Shown: positions 23,163 through 32,905, numbered from the stretch's first letter. The stretch is 64,000 bases of DNA from Spodoptera frugiperda (GCF_023101765.2 NC_064227.1:8317592-8381591); one strand, 5' to 3'. Program-made: numbers and translations. Notes: generated by a model not told the origin, from the sequence alone.

Positions 23163-23734
23163 AATGATGTACTATAAAGTCAAAAAACTAATGTTGAATA
23201 TGAGGAGTTCGAAACAGCAATGTAAAACTCACCGTCAAGCCACGAAGTCAGCTGCAACTGTTACAGTGGTCTAATATGACCGTGGCAATTGTTTTCACAG
23301 TTTTTTCTTGTTATTGTCATTACATGGAAAAATATTGTTGTAATTTGTAAAACAAAGGATTTTACTTGTAGAGGTATCGTTGGATGAGTGGTCACATAAT
23401 TATGTGACTGATGAATAAAAAACTTCGGTTTGAATTTGGTCGAAGGACGGCATTTTATAATAATATAATTACTATTACTGAACCCTGAACCTTATACATA
23501 ATTCCCTACCTGGGATTCCCTTTTGCTTGTCGGTTGCACTTGCAGCAACTTGACAAACTAAGCAGGTTACAATTGCGTATAACATGGTTGCATAAAATTA
23601 TACCTTTGTTCTTATTTTAAGTGTAGGCAGAAAATGAAAGACATATTCATAACATGGTAGGTTAAAGGAAACATTGAATACATAACTCAATGTCGTCACA
23701 ATTCATACCTTTTTTAAATGTAACGGGTCGGCGT

Positions 23735-24160
23735 TGTGCGTCTATCTCGCCTGATGGTAAGCGATGATGCGGCTTACGATGGGGCACGCCAGCTCATAAG
23801 CAATCTAATCAACTCGGGCCTAGTATAATCCTCAATATTACGGATAGCTTAATCCTCAATTTGCAGAAAGTTATATGGCATGTGAAGTGTGATATGCCAA
23901 ATGAAATTCCGTGTAGCGAAATTCTGTCCAATAGAAGGAATTCATATGATCACACCACCAGGATACTTCGGGTATCCTCCTCAGAACTCTGATGGTATGC
24001 TGAAAGTATTCCGTACAAAAGTCAAGTAACCTGCCCGGTTCGCGTGTGGGTGTCAGTAACGTGACGCGGGTTCGATTCCTGCATAGAACAATACTTTGTG
24101 TGATCCACAAATCAATATTTCGAGCCTGGATGTGATTTGCACTCACGACTCGGGGAATTC
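23735..24160 (+). repeat. LINE 3' tail fragment and tRNA-like SINE remnant
   Basis: At 23735-23825 is a fragment ('atctcgcctgatggtaagcg', 'atgatgcggcttacgatgg') shared with the LINE 3' tails at 34205-34480 (minus) and 39900-40105 (plus). At 24010-24150 is a diverged copy of the tRNA-derived SINE of 60727-60920: the B-box-like 'gggttcgattcc' and following 'gatccacaaatcaatatttc' are clear. Confidence 0.5.
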
Positions 24161-24324
24161 GTAGTGTAGGTCAAGGTTTTTTTATAAATATCTATTTAAA
24201 ATATAAGTTTGCATGGCTAAAGATATTAAGCTGCCAAAAACTCATAATGGGTACCTAATTTAAAATTTAAGATCATATATGATTAGCTAACGATCAAAAT
24301 TAATAACCGATCCCAATTTAATAC

Positions 24325-24415
24325 TTTACGTTAAAAGTAATCGAAACGAGAGCGCGTCCGGCGCTCTGATTGGTTGGTTTATTCGAGCCGGCCAATCAGA
24401 GCACGCACCAATGAC
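24325..24415. mobile_element. Palindromic MITE (family M1)
   Basis: Carries 'aatcgaaacgagagcgcg', 'gctctgattggttggttta' and the reverse-complementary 'ggccaatcagagc' in the centre; outer right arm degraded. Confidence 0.6.
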
Positions 24416-24765
24416 GTCGGTATAACGAATTTCTACCAAAAAAGCAAGATTAATCCAAAGATTAATACATCCAAATTTTAAATTGCAATCGATAATTAAT
24501 TTACACCGTAAACAAAAAGAAATCTCAATGAAATGATTTGATAATTAAAATTATAAATAAAAAAATAATCAATTATTTTAAAACATATTTCAATCATTGT
24601 AAACATTATGACTGTGATTTTATTTACCTGCGCTTTATTGACTTACATTATTTTATACATATTTATTTACTTATATTTGTATGTAGGTAATATTTCAGTG
24701 AATATAAGGAACATAATAATATATTTAACATACACATTAAAATGTAATGTCCTGTTTGCTTCATC

Positions 24766-24906
24766 GCCCGAATACTCAAACGCTACTCAATTTTAAGTTA
24801 CACTTAAATATATGTAGTGCTATCTCTGTCATTTTATAAACAATTGATAGTGATAGAACTACTTTTGAGAGCGTCTTAAAATTGAGTAGCGTTTGAGTAT
24901 TCGGGC
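24766..24906. mobile_element. MITE with perfect 32-bp terminal inverted repeats
   Basis: A 141-bp element. Positions 24766-24797 (starting GCCCGAATACTCAAACGC) and 24875-24906 are exact reverse complements. The interior is A+T-rich and non-coding. Perfect arms suggest recent insertion or hairpin-mediated homogenisation. No clear target duplication was seen, so the superfamily is not assigned. Confidence 0.85.
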
Positions 24907-25012
24907 ATAAATATCACAGCGTAAGGCTTACAGATTACGTTACCAAATAAAATAACTATGAAACAATTCGAAGTTGGATAATAAGTATACTAAAATCTGC
25001 TCTTAAGTGTAA

Positions 25013-25178
25013 CAAATCCGGAGCTGCGGACTACCTAGCTAGGGTTTGCCGGGGCTCCGACTCGAAAAGCAGGAGTAGGAACGGGGTGGTTTTTAATCAG
25101 CAAGAGTCTGACACTCCCTCTCGCCTCGCCCAAGGCGGGAGAAGTCATTAGATGATTTGCCCCACTTAAAAAAAGGGT
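25013..25178 (+). repeat. Family A retroposon, short form
   Basis: Sense copy from 'tccggagctgcggactacc' through 'aacggggtggtttttaatc' to 'gatgatttgccccacttaa' and an A-rich tail. Short form, starting at the same place as the copies at 34869 and 48535. Confidence 0.75.
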
Positions 25179-25574
25179 AACAAACAATTTCCTGATAATC
25201 GCTTCAAAATTGGCTCAGACAATCGCGAGATCATTGCGAACAAACATGTCCACCAACATGTGTACCATCTATACTACAGTAATAGATACAGGGTCAAACT
25301 GAGAACCTCCTTTTTTGAAGTCGCTTAAAAAGACTTGTTATTTATGTTTTCTGGTTTATAGAACTCGATGTAAGATAACATTTTAAAATAATGTTTGTGT
25401 GTGTGTGTATGAAAAAAGAAAAAGTTCCAAAATAGCAGACAAAGCCAGTTACTTATTTTTCGTAAATTAATTTCGCCCTTATCACTTGATTTTGCTTATA
25501 ACTATATGCTTGAATGCAACCGCAGCTAATTGCAATTAATACTACAGTTACAATGCGTTGTAGTTTTAATTAAT

Positions 25575-25710
25575 TTTTTTCACCACCTTGTCGTGCCATA
25601 CTCCCCCTGGCCTCGATATGAGCTAAGAGGAGCCTGTGCACTGTGCCTGAGCACAGAACACCGGTGCAACTATGAAGGACACCATGTTACTGATGCCCTA
25701 TCAAATTCTG
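25575..25710 (+). CDS. Possible orphan coding exon (Cys-rich), weak
   Basis: An open frame reading PWPRYELRGACALCLSTEHR then CNYEGHHVTDALSNSG ends at a consensus donor (TCTG|GTAAGTGAA, 25711). Composition, CxxC spacing and donor look exon-like, and the surrounding DNA is not obviously repeat. There is no clear acceptor or ATG, and its phase (1) does not join to the structural gene exon at 26601. It may be an exon of an unrecognised gene or chance. Confidence 0.2.
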
Positions 25711-25803
25711 GTAAGTGAATAACTATTTTAATTTTGTTTTTTTCAATAGTCTTGGCTTGAGGTTGCCAAACATTGGTCACAATGAAGTATACCAATACAT
25801 TTT

Positions 25804-26139
25804 AGGGGCAGTCCATTAATCACGTGAGATTTTTAACCCCGTCCTACCCCTTGGTGATATGTGGAGTTTAATTGTACATAGTAGGTAATAATTACCTATG
25901 AAAGATTAACCCACTTATGTGGGAGACATAAGTGGGTTAGCATTTCGTAGGTAATACAAGCACCTAAAATATCATCTAGAAATTGGTTAAAGTTTATTAA
26001 TGTATATACTATTTTATGGGGAAGTGGAAAATACTACACCCCGTTTAAGGTTTAAAAATCCCCCCTCGTAATGTTTCATGATTTTTTGGCGAAGCCCTCC
26101 CCTAATTGGGTCAGTCACGTGATTAATGGACGTCCTCTA
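25804..26139. mobile_element. MITE with GTCCATTAATCACGTGA termini
   Basis: About 335 bp bounded by near-terminal inverted repeats: GTCCATTAATCACGTGA at 25812-25828 and its exact reverse complement at 26115-26131, each flanked outward by C/G-rich 'aggggca' and 'cgtcctct'. A second internal palindrome at about 25908-25943 has 13-bp stem AACCCACTTATGT with loop GGGAG. Non-coding. Confidence 0.75.
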
Positions 26140-26354
26140 CCCCTTTGTTGAAAATCTCTATTAGTTTTATAAAATCGAAAATGAAAATGACTGCACAAAG
26201 AAACAAGAAGAATTAGTCATATTCCTCAAAAGCTATGCAGTTATACCGTGCCAAAAAAGTCAGTCATAATATGTATTTTCTAAGATTATTCAGACACCAC
26301 TGACAAACAGTGCAGGAAAACAATACAAAACAGGGCTTTTTATTTCTCATTATA

Positions 26355-26465
26355 AATTTGAAATCGCCAACCCGCTTTGAGCAGGCGTGGTGATTAATGC
26401 TCAAACCTTCTCTGTTGTGAAGAAGAGGCCTTTGGTTAGCAGAGGCCACTTATAGACTGTTGGAG
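26355..26465 (+). repeat. Common lepidopteran 3'-end repeat
   Basis: Reads 'gaaatcgccaacccgctttg', 'agcaggcgtggtgattaatg' and 'ctcaaaccttctctgttgtg' and ends near 'cttatagactgttg'. Related fragments at about 13670, 38320 and 58640. This phrase is a familiar high-copy moth repeat, probably a retroelement 3' end. Confidence 0.55.
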
Positions 26466-26600
26466 ATACTGTGCCATCGAAAATAGTCATTATTTATTGT
26501 ATACTAGTCAATTTCATATCGTATATTTGGGAAAAGTTAAGTGAGCAAAACGACTGCTACTTTAGTAGATATTTAAAGTGTGTATTCATTTCTATTCCAG

Positions 26601-28454
26601 ATACTTCTTTTCCTGCTACAAATTAAATATAGTACCGCATATGAAAGTGACTCATTCGATCCCGATCAAAGTAATTATGAAGAAAATAGTCTTTATGACA
26701 GAAATAGGAAATCGTACAGTGCTAGAGAGCAACCTGACGCATTGAGGAACTACTATCAAACACAAAATAGAAGATATTATGAACAAGCCGAATCTCCAGA
26801 TGGAGATGAAGAAAATGTACCAAACGGTTACACAAGAAGATCCGGCGAAGAAAGTGAACCCGAAATAGAGGCTAGACATTCATTTCCTTATTCATTAACT
26901 TCAAGTAAATGCATGTGTGGCAACAACAACAACAATGAGAAACCCACAAATACCATCTGTTTCTCTAGCCCAGATGGTGGTAATCACTTTACCGTCAAAT
27001 TCAATGGCTTAGGGGTATTTAATATAGGAAATCTCATCAAATCTTACTTCGCCCACATTAAGAGCCAGAGCGAAATTAAAATTGATCAAAATCATTTTTT
27101 TTCGGACTCCATAAATTCACAGTTTGACAGCAATATTGCTTATGTGTATAATAACAGTAAAATCCATATTCAAAAAAATATTGATGCCAATGAGCTAACC
27201 CAACTAGATGCTTCTCAAAAACAAGCCCTAGCGCAGCTACTGGCTCAAATAAAAGCGCTCAAACAGGCACAGTTACAGGAGCTAATACAGAAGGAATTAG
27301 GCGTACAAACGCAAACACAAGAGCAGATAAAGTTAAAGATGCTGTTACAGGCGCTATTAAAAGGAAACACTCAGATACAGATTCAAAAGCCGAATAAAGA
27401 CGCAAATAATAGTCATCTTCAATCGCTAATTAATGCTCAATTACAAGAAAAACTAAAAGAAATTTTACAATCGAAAACTCACAAGAAGACAGGTGATCAA
27501 GAAAATCAATACTATATCATGTCGAACACTGATAAAAAATCAGGTTTATTGGAAAATTTGATGAACAGACTGAAACAAAAAATTGGCAAACTTGGCAATG
27601 GGGGAGGGGGAATATTTGGGGGAGGAGGTGAAATAGGGGGTAGGGGAATATTAGGGGGAGGCGGTGGTATAGGGGGATTATTTGGGGGAGGTGGTGGAAT
27701 AGGGGGTGGGGGAATTATTGGGGGAGGTGGTGGAATAGGAGGAGGGGGAATTATTGGGGGAGGTGGTGGAATAGGGGGAGGGGGAATAATAGGCGGAGGA
27801 GGAGGAATTGGGGGAGGTGCAGTAATAGGTGGTGGGGCAGGAATCGAAGGAGGAGCAGCAATAGGTGGTGGGGCAGGAATCGAAGGAGGAGCAGCAATAG
27901 GTGGTGGGGCAGGCGTTGAAGGAGGAGCAACAATAGAGGGTGGGGCAGGAGTTGAGGGAGGAGCAGGAATAGGTGGAGGGGCAGGAATTGAGGGAGGAGC
28001 AGGAATAGGTGGAGGGGCAGGAATTGAGGGAGGAGCAGCAATAGAGGGAGGGGCCGGAATATGGGGCGGGGGATCAATAGGAGGTGGAGCAGGAATCTTT
28101 GGAGGAGGTGAAATAGGGGGGGGAGCAGGAATAGGCGGAGGTGGAGGAATAGGGGGAGGTGGAGGAATAGGCGGAGGAGGAGAAATAGGGGGTGGAGCAG
28201 GAATAGGCGGAGGTGGAGGAATAGGGGGAGGAGCAGGAATAGGGGGAGGTGCAGGAATCGGGGGAGGAGGAGGAGTATGGGGAGGAGGGGGAATAGGTGG
28301 TGGAGCAGGAATATGGGGAGGAGGAGGAGCAGGAATCCTGGGTGGAGGGGGAATAGGGGGACGAGGAAGAGGAAAAGTATGGGGACGACAAGCAAAACCA
28401 GGAGGATTGTTTAACAACAGTGGAGGGCTAGGTATTCCACCATATCAGCAATAG
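26601..28454 (+). CDS. Secreted glycine-rich repeat protein, main exon
   Basis: Opens after a splice acceptor (CTATTCCAG, ending 26600) in phase 0 with ILLFLLQIKYSTAYES, the end of a signal peptide; the first exon with the ATG was not found. 617 residues and a stop. Order: Tyr/Arg/Glu-rich region (15-95); CMCGNNNNN and a mixed, possibly folded region (100-195); Gln/Leu/Lys-rich helical stretch likely to form coiled coil (about 195-330); a long repeat domain (about 333-605) of GGGAGI/GGGGIG/EGGA units, 5-6 residues each, with occasional W, F or E; and a short basic C-tail. Likely an extracellular fibre, glue or cuticle component. Clean frame, no stop, despite strongly biased G-rich DNA. The proline-rich antisense frame is a shadow. 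An AATAAA lies at 28796-28801. Confidence 0.8.
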   Translation: MLLFLLQIKYSTAYESDSFDPDQSNYEENSLYDRNRKSYSAREQPDALRNYYQTQNRRYYEQAESPDGDEENVPNGYTRRSGEESEPEIEARHSFPYSLTSSKCMCGNNNNNEKPTNTICFSSPDGGNHFTVKFNGLGVFNIGNLIKSYFAHIKSQSEIKIDQNHFFSDSINSQFDSNIAYVYNNSKIHIQKNIDANELTQLDASQKQALAQLLAQIKALKQAQLQELIQKELGVQTQTQEQIKLKMLLQALLKGNTQIQIQKPNKDANNSHLQSLINAQLQEKLKEILQSKTHKKTGDQENQYYIMSNTDKKSGLLENLMNRLKQKIGKLGNGGGGIFGGGGEIGGRGILGGGGGIGGLFGGGGGIGGGGIIGGGGGIGGGGIIGGGGGIGGGGIIGGGGGIGGGAVIGGGAGIEGGAAIGGGAGIEGGAAIGGGAGVEGGATIEGGAGVEGGAGIGGGAGIEGGAGIGGGAGIEGGAAIEGGAGIWGGGSIGGGAGIFGGGEIGGGAGIGGGGGIGGGGGIGGGGEIGGGAGIGGGGGIGGGAGIGGGAGIGGGGGVWGGGGIGGGAGIWGGGGAGILGGGGIGGRGRGKVWGRQAKPGGLFNNSGGLGIPPYQQ

Positions 28455-28526
28455 CAGCCGCACGACACACGAAGGGCAATGGTAAATCATAACGAATTGG
28501 TACTCGGGGTTACTTGAAATATCAGA

Positions 28527-28665
28527 GGGCTTAGTACGAGTTTGTTCTACGTTTAACGATATCGAAACGAGAGCGCGTTCGGCCCTCTAATTGGTTGGTT
28601 CATTCGCACCGGCCAATCAGACCTTCGAACGTTTCTCGTTTCGTACAGTACTAAAATACGTTCAC
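28527..28665. mobile_element. Palindromic MITE (family M1), most complete copy
   Basis: Left arm 'cttagtacgagtttgttcta' then 'atatcgaaacgagagcgcg'; right arm 'cgaacgtttctcgtttcgta' then 'cagtactaa', an imperfect reverse complement. It starts about 75 bases after the stop codon of the Gly-rich gene, so may be within its 3' UTR. Confidence 0.7.
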
Positions 28666-28872
28666 CATACTTTTAGTTTCAGTCATGTTTGTGAATTACA
28701 TATCTTTGATTAATTAAAGAGCGTTTACATTTCTCATCATGTCTTTATCTAGTAAAAATAACTAAAGTTTCTGTAACAAAAACTACTTTACTTTAAATAA
28801 AAGAACTTTTCTCTTAACTCTCGTTATTTAATTCTTTATCCTATCCTTTTGGTTATAAGACTTAGATTAAGT

Positions 28873-28957
28873 CTTTGACTGCCAATAGAAAACTGTTGAA
28901 GGAAAATCCTCCGCTAACGTTGGTCACCGGGGACCACCACGGCTTTCAATGTGTTAA
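28873..28957 (+). repeat. Short dispersed repeat (pair of 7525-7612)
   Basis: About 85 bp similar to 7525-7612, including 'agaaaactgttgaagg', 'aaatcctccgctaacgt' and 'gtgttaacta'. Unknown parent element. Confidence 0.5.
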
Positions 28958-29028
28958 CTAGTTGTTATTATAACACAGTTGCTACAGTGACATCGCAATT
29001 TGGGTTTTGATACCTTGATGTTGAGTTA

Positions 29029-29423
29029 GGGTCTCAGCACACATATGGGATCGGAAAGGGGTCGTCACCGTATCGCCTAGAGCCGTTCAGAATGGTTTGT
29101 ATTAAACTCCCTACTGCAACGCACACTAATCGGAATAATAACGTAATCGCCTCGCCTCGGAACAGGCTCCGAACTTAAATTCCCGCGCTTACGGCTCATC
29201 GTCCCCACGCTTACGTTTCTCTGTCCCCGCGCTTACGTCTCTCCGTACCGACTAACTATCGTGTTAGTCTAGTCGGTGTCGCCTAGCCGTAGCCGAGTTG
29301 ACGTACAGGCGCTGCTGATACGCTTTCGTTACGTGCATACGGTAGGTTGACGCCTGGTTGACAGCGAGGCGAAAGGCGTTACGGTTACGATCCCTTTCCG
29401 ATCCCATATGTGTGCTGAGACCT
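29029..29423. mobile_element. PIF/Harbinger-like MITE with TTA target duplication
   Basis: 395 bp, bounded by long imperfect inverted repeats: left GGTCTCAGCACACATATGGG (29030 onward) and right the reverse complement ending GTGTGCTGAGACC (29422). The arms match for roughly 35-45 bp with a few mismatches. TTA stands immediately outside both ends (29026-29028 and 29424-29426), as expected for the PIF/Harbinger superfamily. The interior is GC-rich relative to its surroundings and non-coding. Confidence 0.75.
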
Positions 29424-30185
29424 TTAGTGGTTTGCCGAAAAGTACTGAAGTGCCTCCACGAGGACGCGTTCTCAAATCTGACGTAAATAAGCTATTTTTC
29501 GGTGCATATTACGACCAAAAGAAACTTAACTGAACATAACTAACATTTACAATAGATAGATCACTTCTTTATCTCCAAAAATATAGATTTGTAATGTGAA
29601 AAAAGTTATATTTTATTATTGCAAACACGATTTTTCTTTACCTCTTCACACAAAAAAGGGTTGAGTTTAGGGACATTTTACTGCTACTACACGCATAATT
29701 CTGAATCTCAAAAAAATATCCCGGGGAAGCAGACATAATCAAAAATTATACTATAGGAAAAAATTACGAAAATATTACAAATTGTCTGGGAAATAAATAA
29801 AAGTTCCCGTTTAATTTTTCCTCCTATTTTGCTGTCAGACATCAACTTTAAAGCGTAGCAATAAGGGTTATTTTATTTGTTTACTATTTAGATTTATTAG
29901 ATAGAAAATGTCAAATGAAATTTCAGTCTGCGCTCGAGCGCTGTCGTGGGTGGACGCTGCGTCGCCTGTTACAAAAAATGGCCTTGAAAAAGATCGCTGT
30001 ACGAGTACAAAATATTTGATATTATACTTCACAAACCAATCTTGATATTTTTACCGACTTCACAAAAAGGAGGAGGTACTATGTTCGGCTGTTTGTATGT
30101 TTTTTTTTTACACATTCTGTACGAGCAACACTTTACTGAATATAGAATGTTTCGTTATATTATTTTGAACATGAGGTTAAATCAA
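29424..30185. other. Non-coding spacer with a common moth repeat phrase
   Basis: No gene. At about 30048-30112 the phrase 'ttttaccgacttcacaaaaa' with 'ggaggaggta' and a T run is a high-copy lepidopteran repeat often seen near such tandem arrays. Confidence 0.4.
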
Positions 30186-30189
30186 AATC

Positions 30190-31040
30190 CAAGATGGCGC
30201 CGACAAGATTTGCCAACTTTCCACCATGGGTGTCATTTTCATGGTTTTTGGGGTCGCTTATAGCGAATATGGAGTCAAAATCAAAATCCAAGATGGCGCC
30301 GACAAGATTTGCCAACTTTCCAACATGGGTGTCATTTTCATGGTTTTTGGGGTCGCTTATAGCGAATATGGAGTCAAAATCAAAATCCAAGATGGCGCCG
30401 ACTAGATTTGCCAACTTTCCATCATGGGTGTCATTTTCGTGGTTTTTGGGGTCGCTTATAGCGAATATGGAGTCAAAATCAAAATCCAAGATGGCGCCGA
30501 CTAGATTTGCCAACTTTCCATCATGGGTGTCATTTTCATGGTTTTTGGGGTCGCTTATAGCGAATATGGAGTCAAAATCAAAATCCAAGATGGCGCCGAC
30601 TAGATTTGCCAACTTTCCATCATGGGTGTCATTTTCATGGTTTTTGGGGTCGCTTATAGCGAATATGGAGTCAAAATCAAAATCCAAGATGGCGCGACTA
30701 GACAACTTTCCATCAGATTTTTTGCTTATAGCGAATATGGAGTCAAAATCAAAATCCAAGATGGCGCCGACTAGATTTGCAAAAGTCCATATGGGTGTCA
30801 TTTTCCAACGAATATGGAGTCAAAATCAAAATCCAAGATGGCGCCGACAAGATTTGCCAACTTTCCACCATGGGTGTCATTTTCATGGTTTTTGGGGTCG
30901 CTTATAGCGAATATGGAGTCAAAATCAAAATCCAAGATGGCGCCGACAAGATTTGCCAACTTTCCAACATGGGTGTCATTTTCATGGTTTTTGGGGTCGC
31001 TTATAACGAATAAAGTGAAAATCTAAGTTCAAGATGGCGC
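30190..31040. repeat. 99-bp tandem repeat array, about nine units
   Basis: The anchor AAGATGGCG occurs at 30191, 30290, 30389, 30488, 30587, 30686, 30758, 30835, 30934 and 31031. Spacings are 99 (five times), then 72, 77, 99 and 97. Because 99 is a multiple of three and the unit lacks stops in some frames, long ORFs appear on both strands (30194-30907 plus, 30160-30801 minus) with a 33-residue period. No ATG context or splice signal supports translation. Diverged echoes of the phrase 'tttttggggtcgct' at 31868, 32101 (inverted) and 33128 (inverted) suggest that the unit derives from a dispersed element. Confidence 0.85.
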
Positions 31041-32145
31041 CGACATAAATATATAAATAACCATGCCAGATCCTGCCCCACTTAATTTCATCAATGTACA
31101 AAAAATGTAAATTAATCAAAATTATGCAATGAAAATCAGACCCTTGGTTACTTAATTATTATTCTGATAAACTTGCGGATAAAAATTAGGAAATAAAAAG
31201 AATTTTAAAAACCCAAGGCCTATTTCCTGTATTTATCGCGACCCTCTGCGTTTCTTAGTACGCTTGCACAAGGAACAAAACGAGTCATTCAATAAAAAAA
31301 AGATTTATTAATGTAATGTGTACGAATTTTAATATGAATTTGGTTTTAATACATACTGCTGGTTAATTTTTTTTTATAATATATATTATAATGAATGCAT
31401 ATTATAATTATGATTTCGTGTTTGAACGTTAGTGATTAGATGTAACGAAACCTCATTGGCGTGCGTGTGTCATTATGTCCAAAAAGTCATTATTTGACAT
31501 TCGCTCTGTCTGTTCTGTTTACATTGTTGTTTCGTTATGATTATGAATTAAAGTAGGATTACTAAAGGTGATATTGGTGATGAGTGATGACATTCCTTCC
31601 TTTCATAGCTAAACACCCTATGATAGCATTGTAATTTAATTATTTCTACCATTATAACTGCAATTAACCTAACCTAAATGTAATATTTTGTACTTAGATT
31701 CATATAGAAACCGCAAGATCTAAAGGCTTTTAATCATGTTTTTAGTTATCACTAATAGAGCAGCAATAGAATGCTACATTTGGCATGTCTGTACACTATA
31801 TTTTTTTGGTGGGACAAAGCTCTATAGAGATTCTGGCATTGTCATTTTTCGACATGAGTGTCATTGTTTTTGGGGTCGCTAATATCGAATACGGAGTGAA
31901 TCATTCGATTTTATAAAAATTGTCTTCTTCCGGAATTAATTGACCCAAGACAGGCAAGAAATATGAATTTACGGGCTCATTCCTCGCATATTCAAACAAA
32001 TATCGTGAAAATAAAGAATTGATGTTTAATTTATTTTATGGATTTTGTTTGTTCCACCCAGGTCTTGTCACGTTCGTTACCATAATTGTTTTTTTTTTAT
32101 CTTGGCGACCCCGAAAACCATTGATATAAAACCATAATAAAATAT
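31041..32145. other. Non-coding A+T-rich spacer
   Basis: No gene recognised. Contains one diverged echo of the 99-bp unit at about 31850-31905. Confidence 0.45.
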
Positions 32146-32553
32146 ACAATGTGATAGGGGTGAGACTTCTAACCCGTTAAGGCTGAGTTCTACATCTAAT
32201 TTTATCGACAAAAGTCGGGGGTCGAAGGGGTCGAATCCCCTCCCCCTTAAAATTATGGCAATTTTAATATTTTTTTTACTTTTTTTGATATCAAAGGTTG
32301 TATGCGTCGTAGAAACAAAAAAAAACGACAAACGGTAGCTAATAACCTTGGCTAACTAATTCATTACTTTTTTCAAATGTTTGATAATGTTTTGGTGAGA
32401 AAAAAATCATTTGTGAATTATTTTTACCGAAAAAATCACAATTTTTCAATATTTTCAATTAGGGGTTCAACCCCCATATTATTTTTTTTGTCGATAAAAT
32501 TAGATGTAGTACTCAGCCTTAACGGGTTAGAAGTCCCACCCCTATCACATTGT
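32146..32553. mobile_element. Foldback element with about 68-bp inverted repeats
   Basis: Left arm 32146-32213 (from ACAATGTGATAGGGGTGAGA) and right arm 32486-32553 are near-perfect reverse complements, with a handful of mismatches. A second, weaker inverted pair lies inside (GTCGAAGGGGTCGAATCCCC at about 32222 against TAGGGGTTCAACCCCC at about 32460). Non-coding; no target duplication was identified. Confidence 0.75.
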
Positions 32554-32664
32554 AGATTAAAAAAACTTAAAAACATGTTTTTGTGATGAACCGAACAAAA
32601 TAATTTTAATATTAATACTAACAGTAGGCGGAAAATTTAGTATTGTTATGAGAATAATTAGTAT

Positions 32665-32905
32665 AAAAGATATGGCGAAAAAGTGCTCATCACGCTAAAT
32701 ATCTTTTCTTGAAAGTATATTCAAATCTCTTCAGGTTCGGCTGGGCTGGAGTCCATGTCAGGGATTCTACATCCTCGATTTTCGTATGGCGCTAAAATGT
32801 GCTCATCACGCTGAACAACTTTTCTTAAGATAGTATATTCATATCTCTTCAGGTTCATCTGGGCTGTTAAGTGTCCACGTCAGGGATTCCTGACCCTTGA
32901 TTAAT
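32665..32905. repeat. Tandem duplication, two units of about 117 bp
   Basis: The phrase 'gtgctcatcacgctaaa/gaa' through 'atctcttcaggttc', 'ctgggctg' and 'gtcagggattc' occurs twice, at about 32670-32783 and 32788-32905. Diverged by point changes and small indels. Confidence 0.65.

Larger units (their letters stand above)
19385..23165 (-). mobile_element. CR1-group non-LTR retrotransposon, nearly complete
   Basis: A minus-strand LINE containing the end of ORF1 (22839-23162), an intact ORF2 (19966-22848), a 3' UTR of about 580 bases, and a terminal (AAATGAT)n-type microsatellite tail at 19387-19417 (read on the plus strand). The last 90 bases of the 3' UTR (phrase 'aggaaatgccggcctcatct' on the minus strand) recur as an isolated copy at 50970-51060, which confirms this as the 3' terminus of a mobile family. 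The 5' boundary is uncertain: ORF1 is cut by a stop just upstream of 23162 and no PHD-like or earlier ORF1 sequence was seen, so the copy is 5'-truncated or has a damaged 5' end. The CR1/Daphne-like assignment is by motif style only. Confidence 0.8.

Noticed and set aside
27751..28395. 214-codon Leu/Pro/His-rich minus-strand ORF
   Set aside because: Another frame of the same G-rich repeat antisense; compositional artefact.
27512..28417. 301-codon proline-rich minus-strand ORF
   Set aside because: Exact antisense of the glycine-rich repeats; GGN read backwards gives proline codons. No splice signals or start context of its own.
30160..30907. Long ORFs on both strands in the 99-bp array
   Set aside because: Openness follows from the unit length being a multiple of three; no independent sign of translation.
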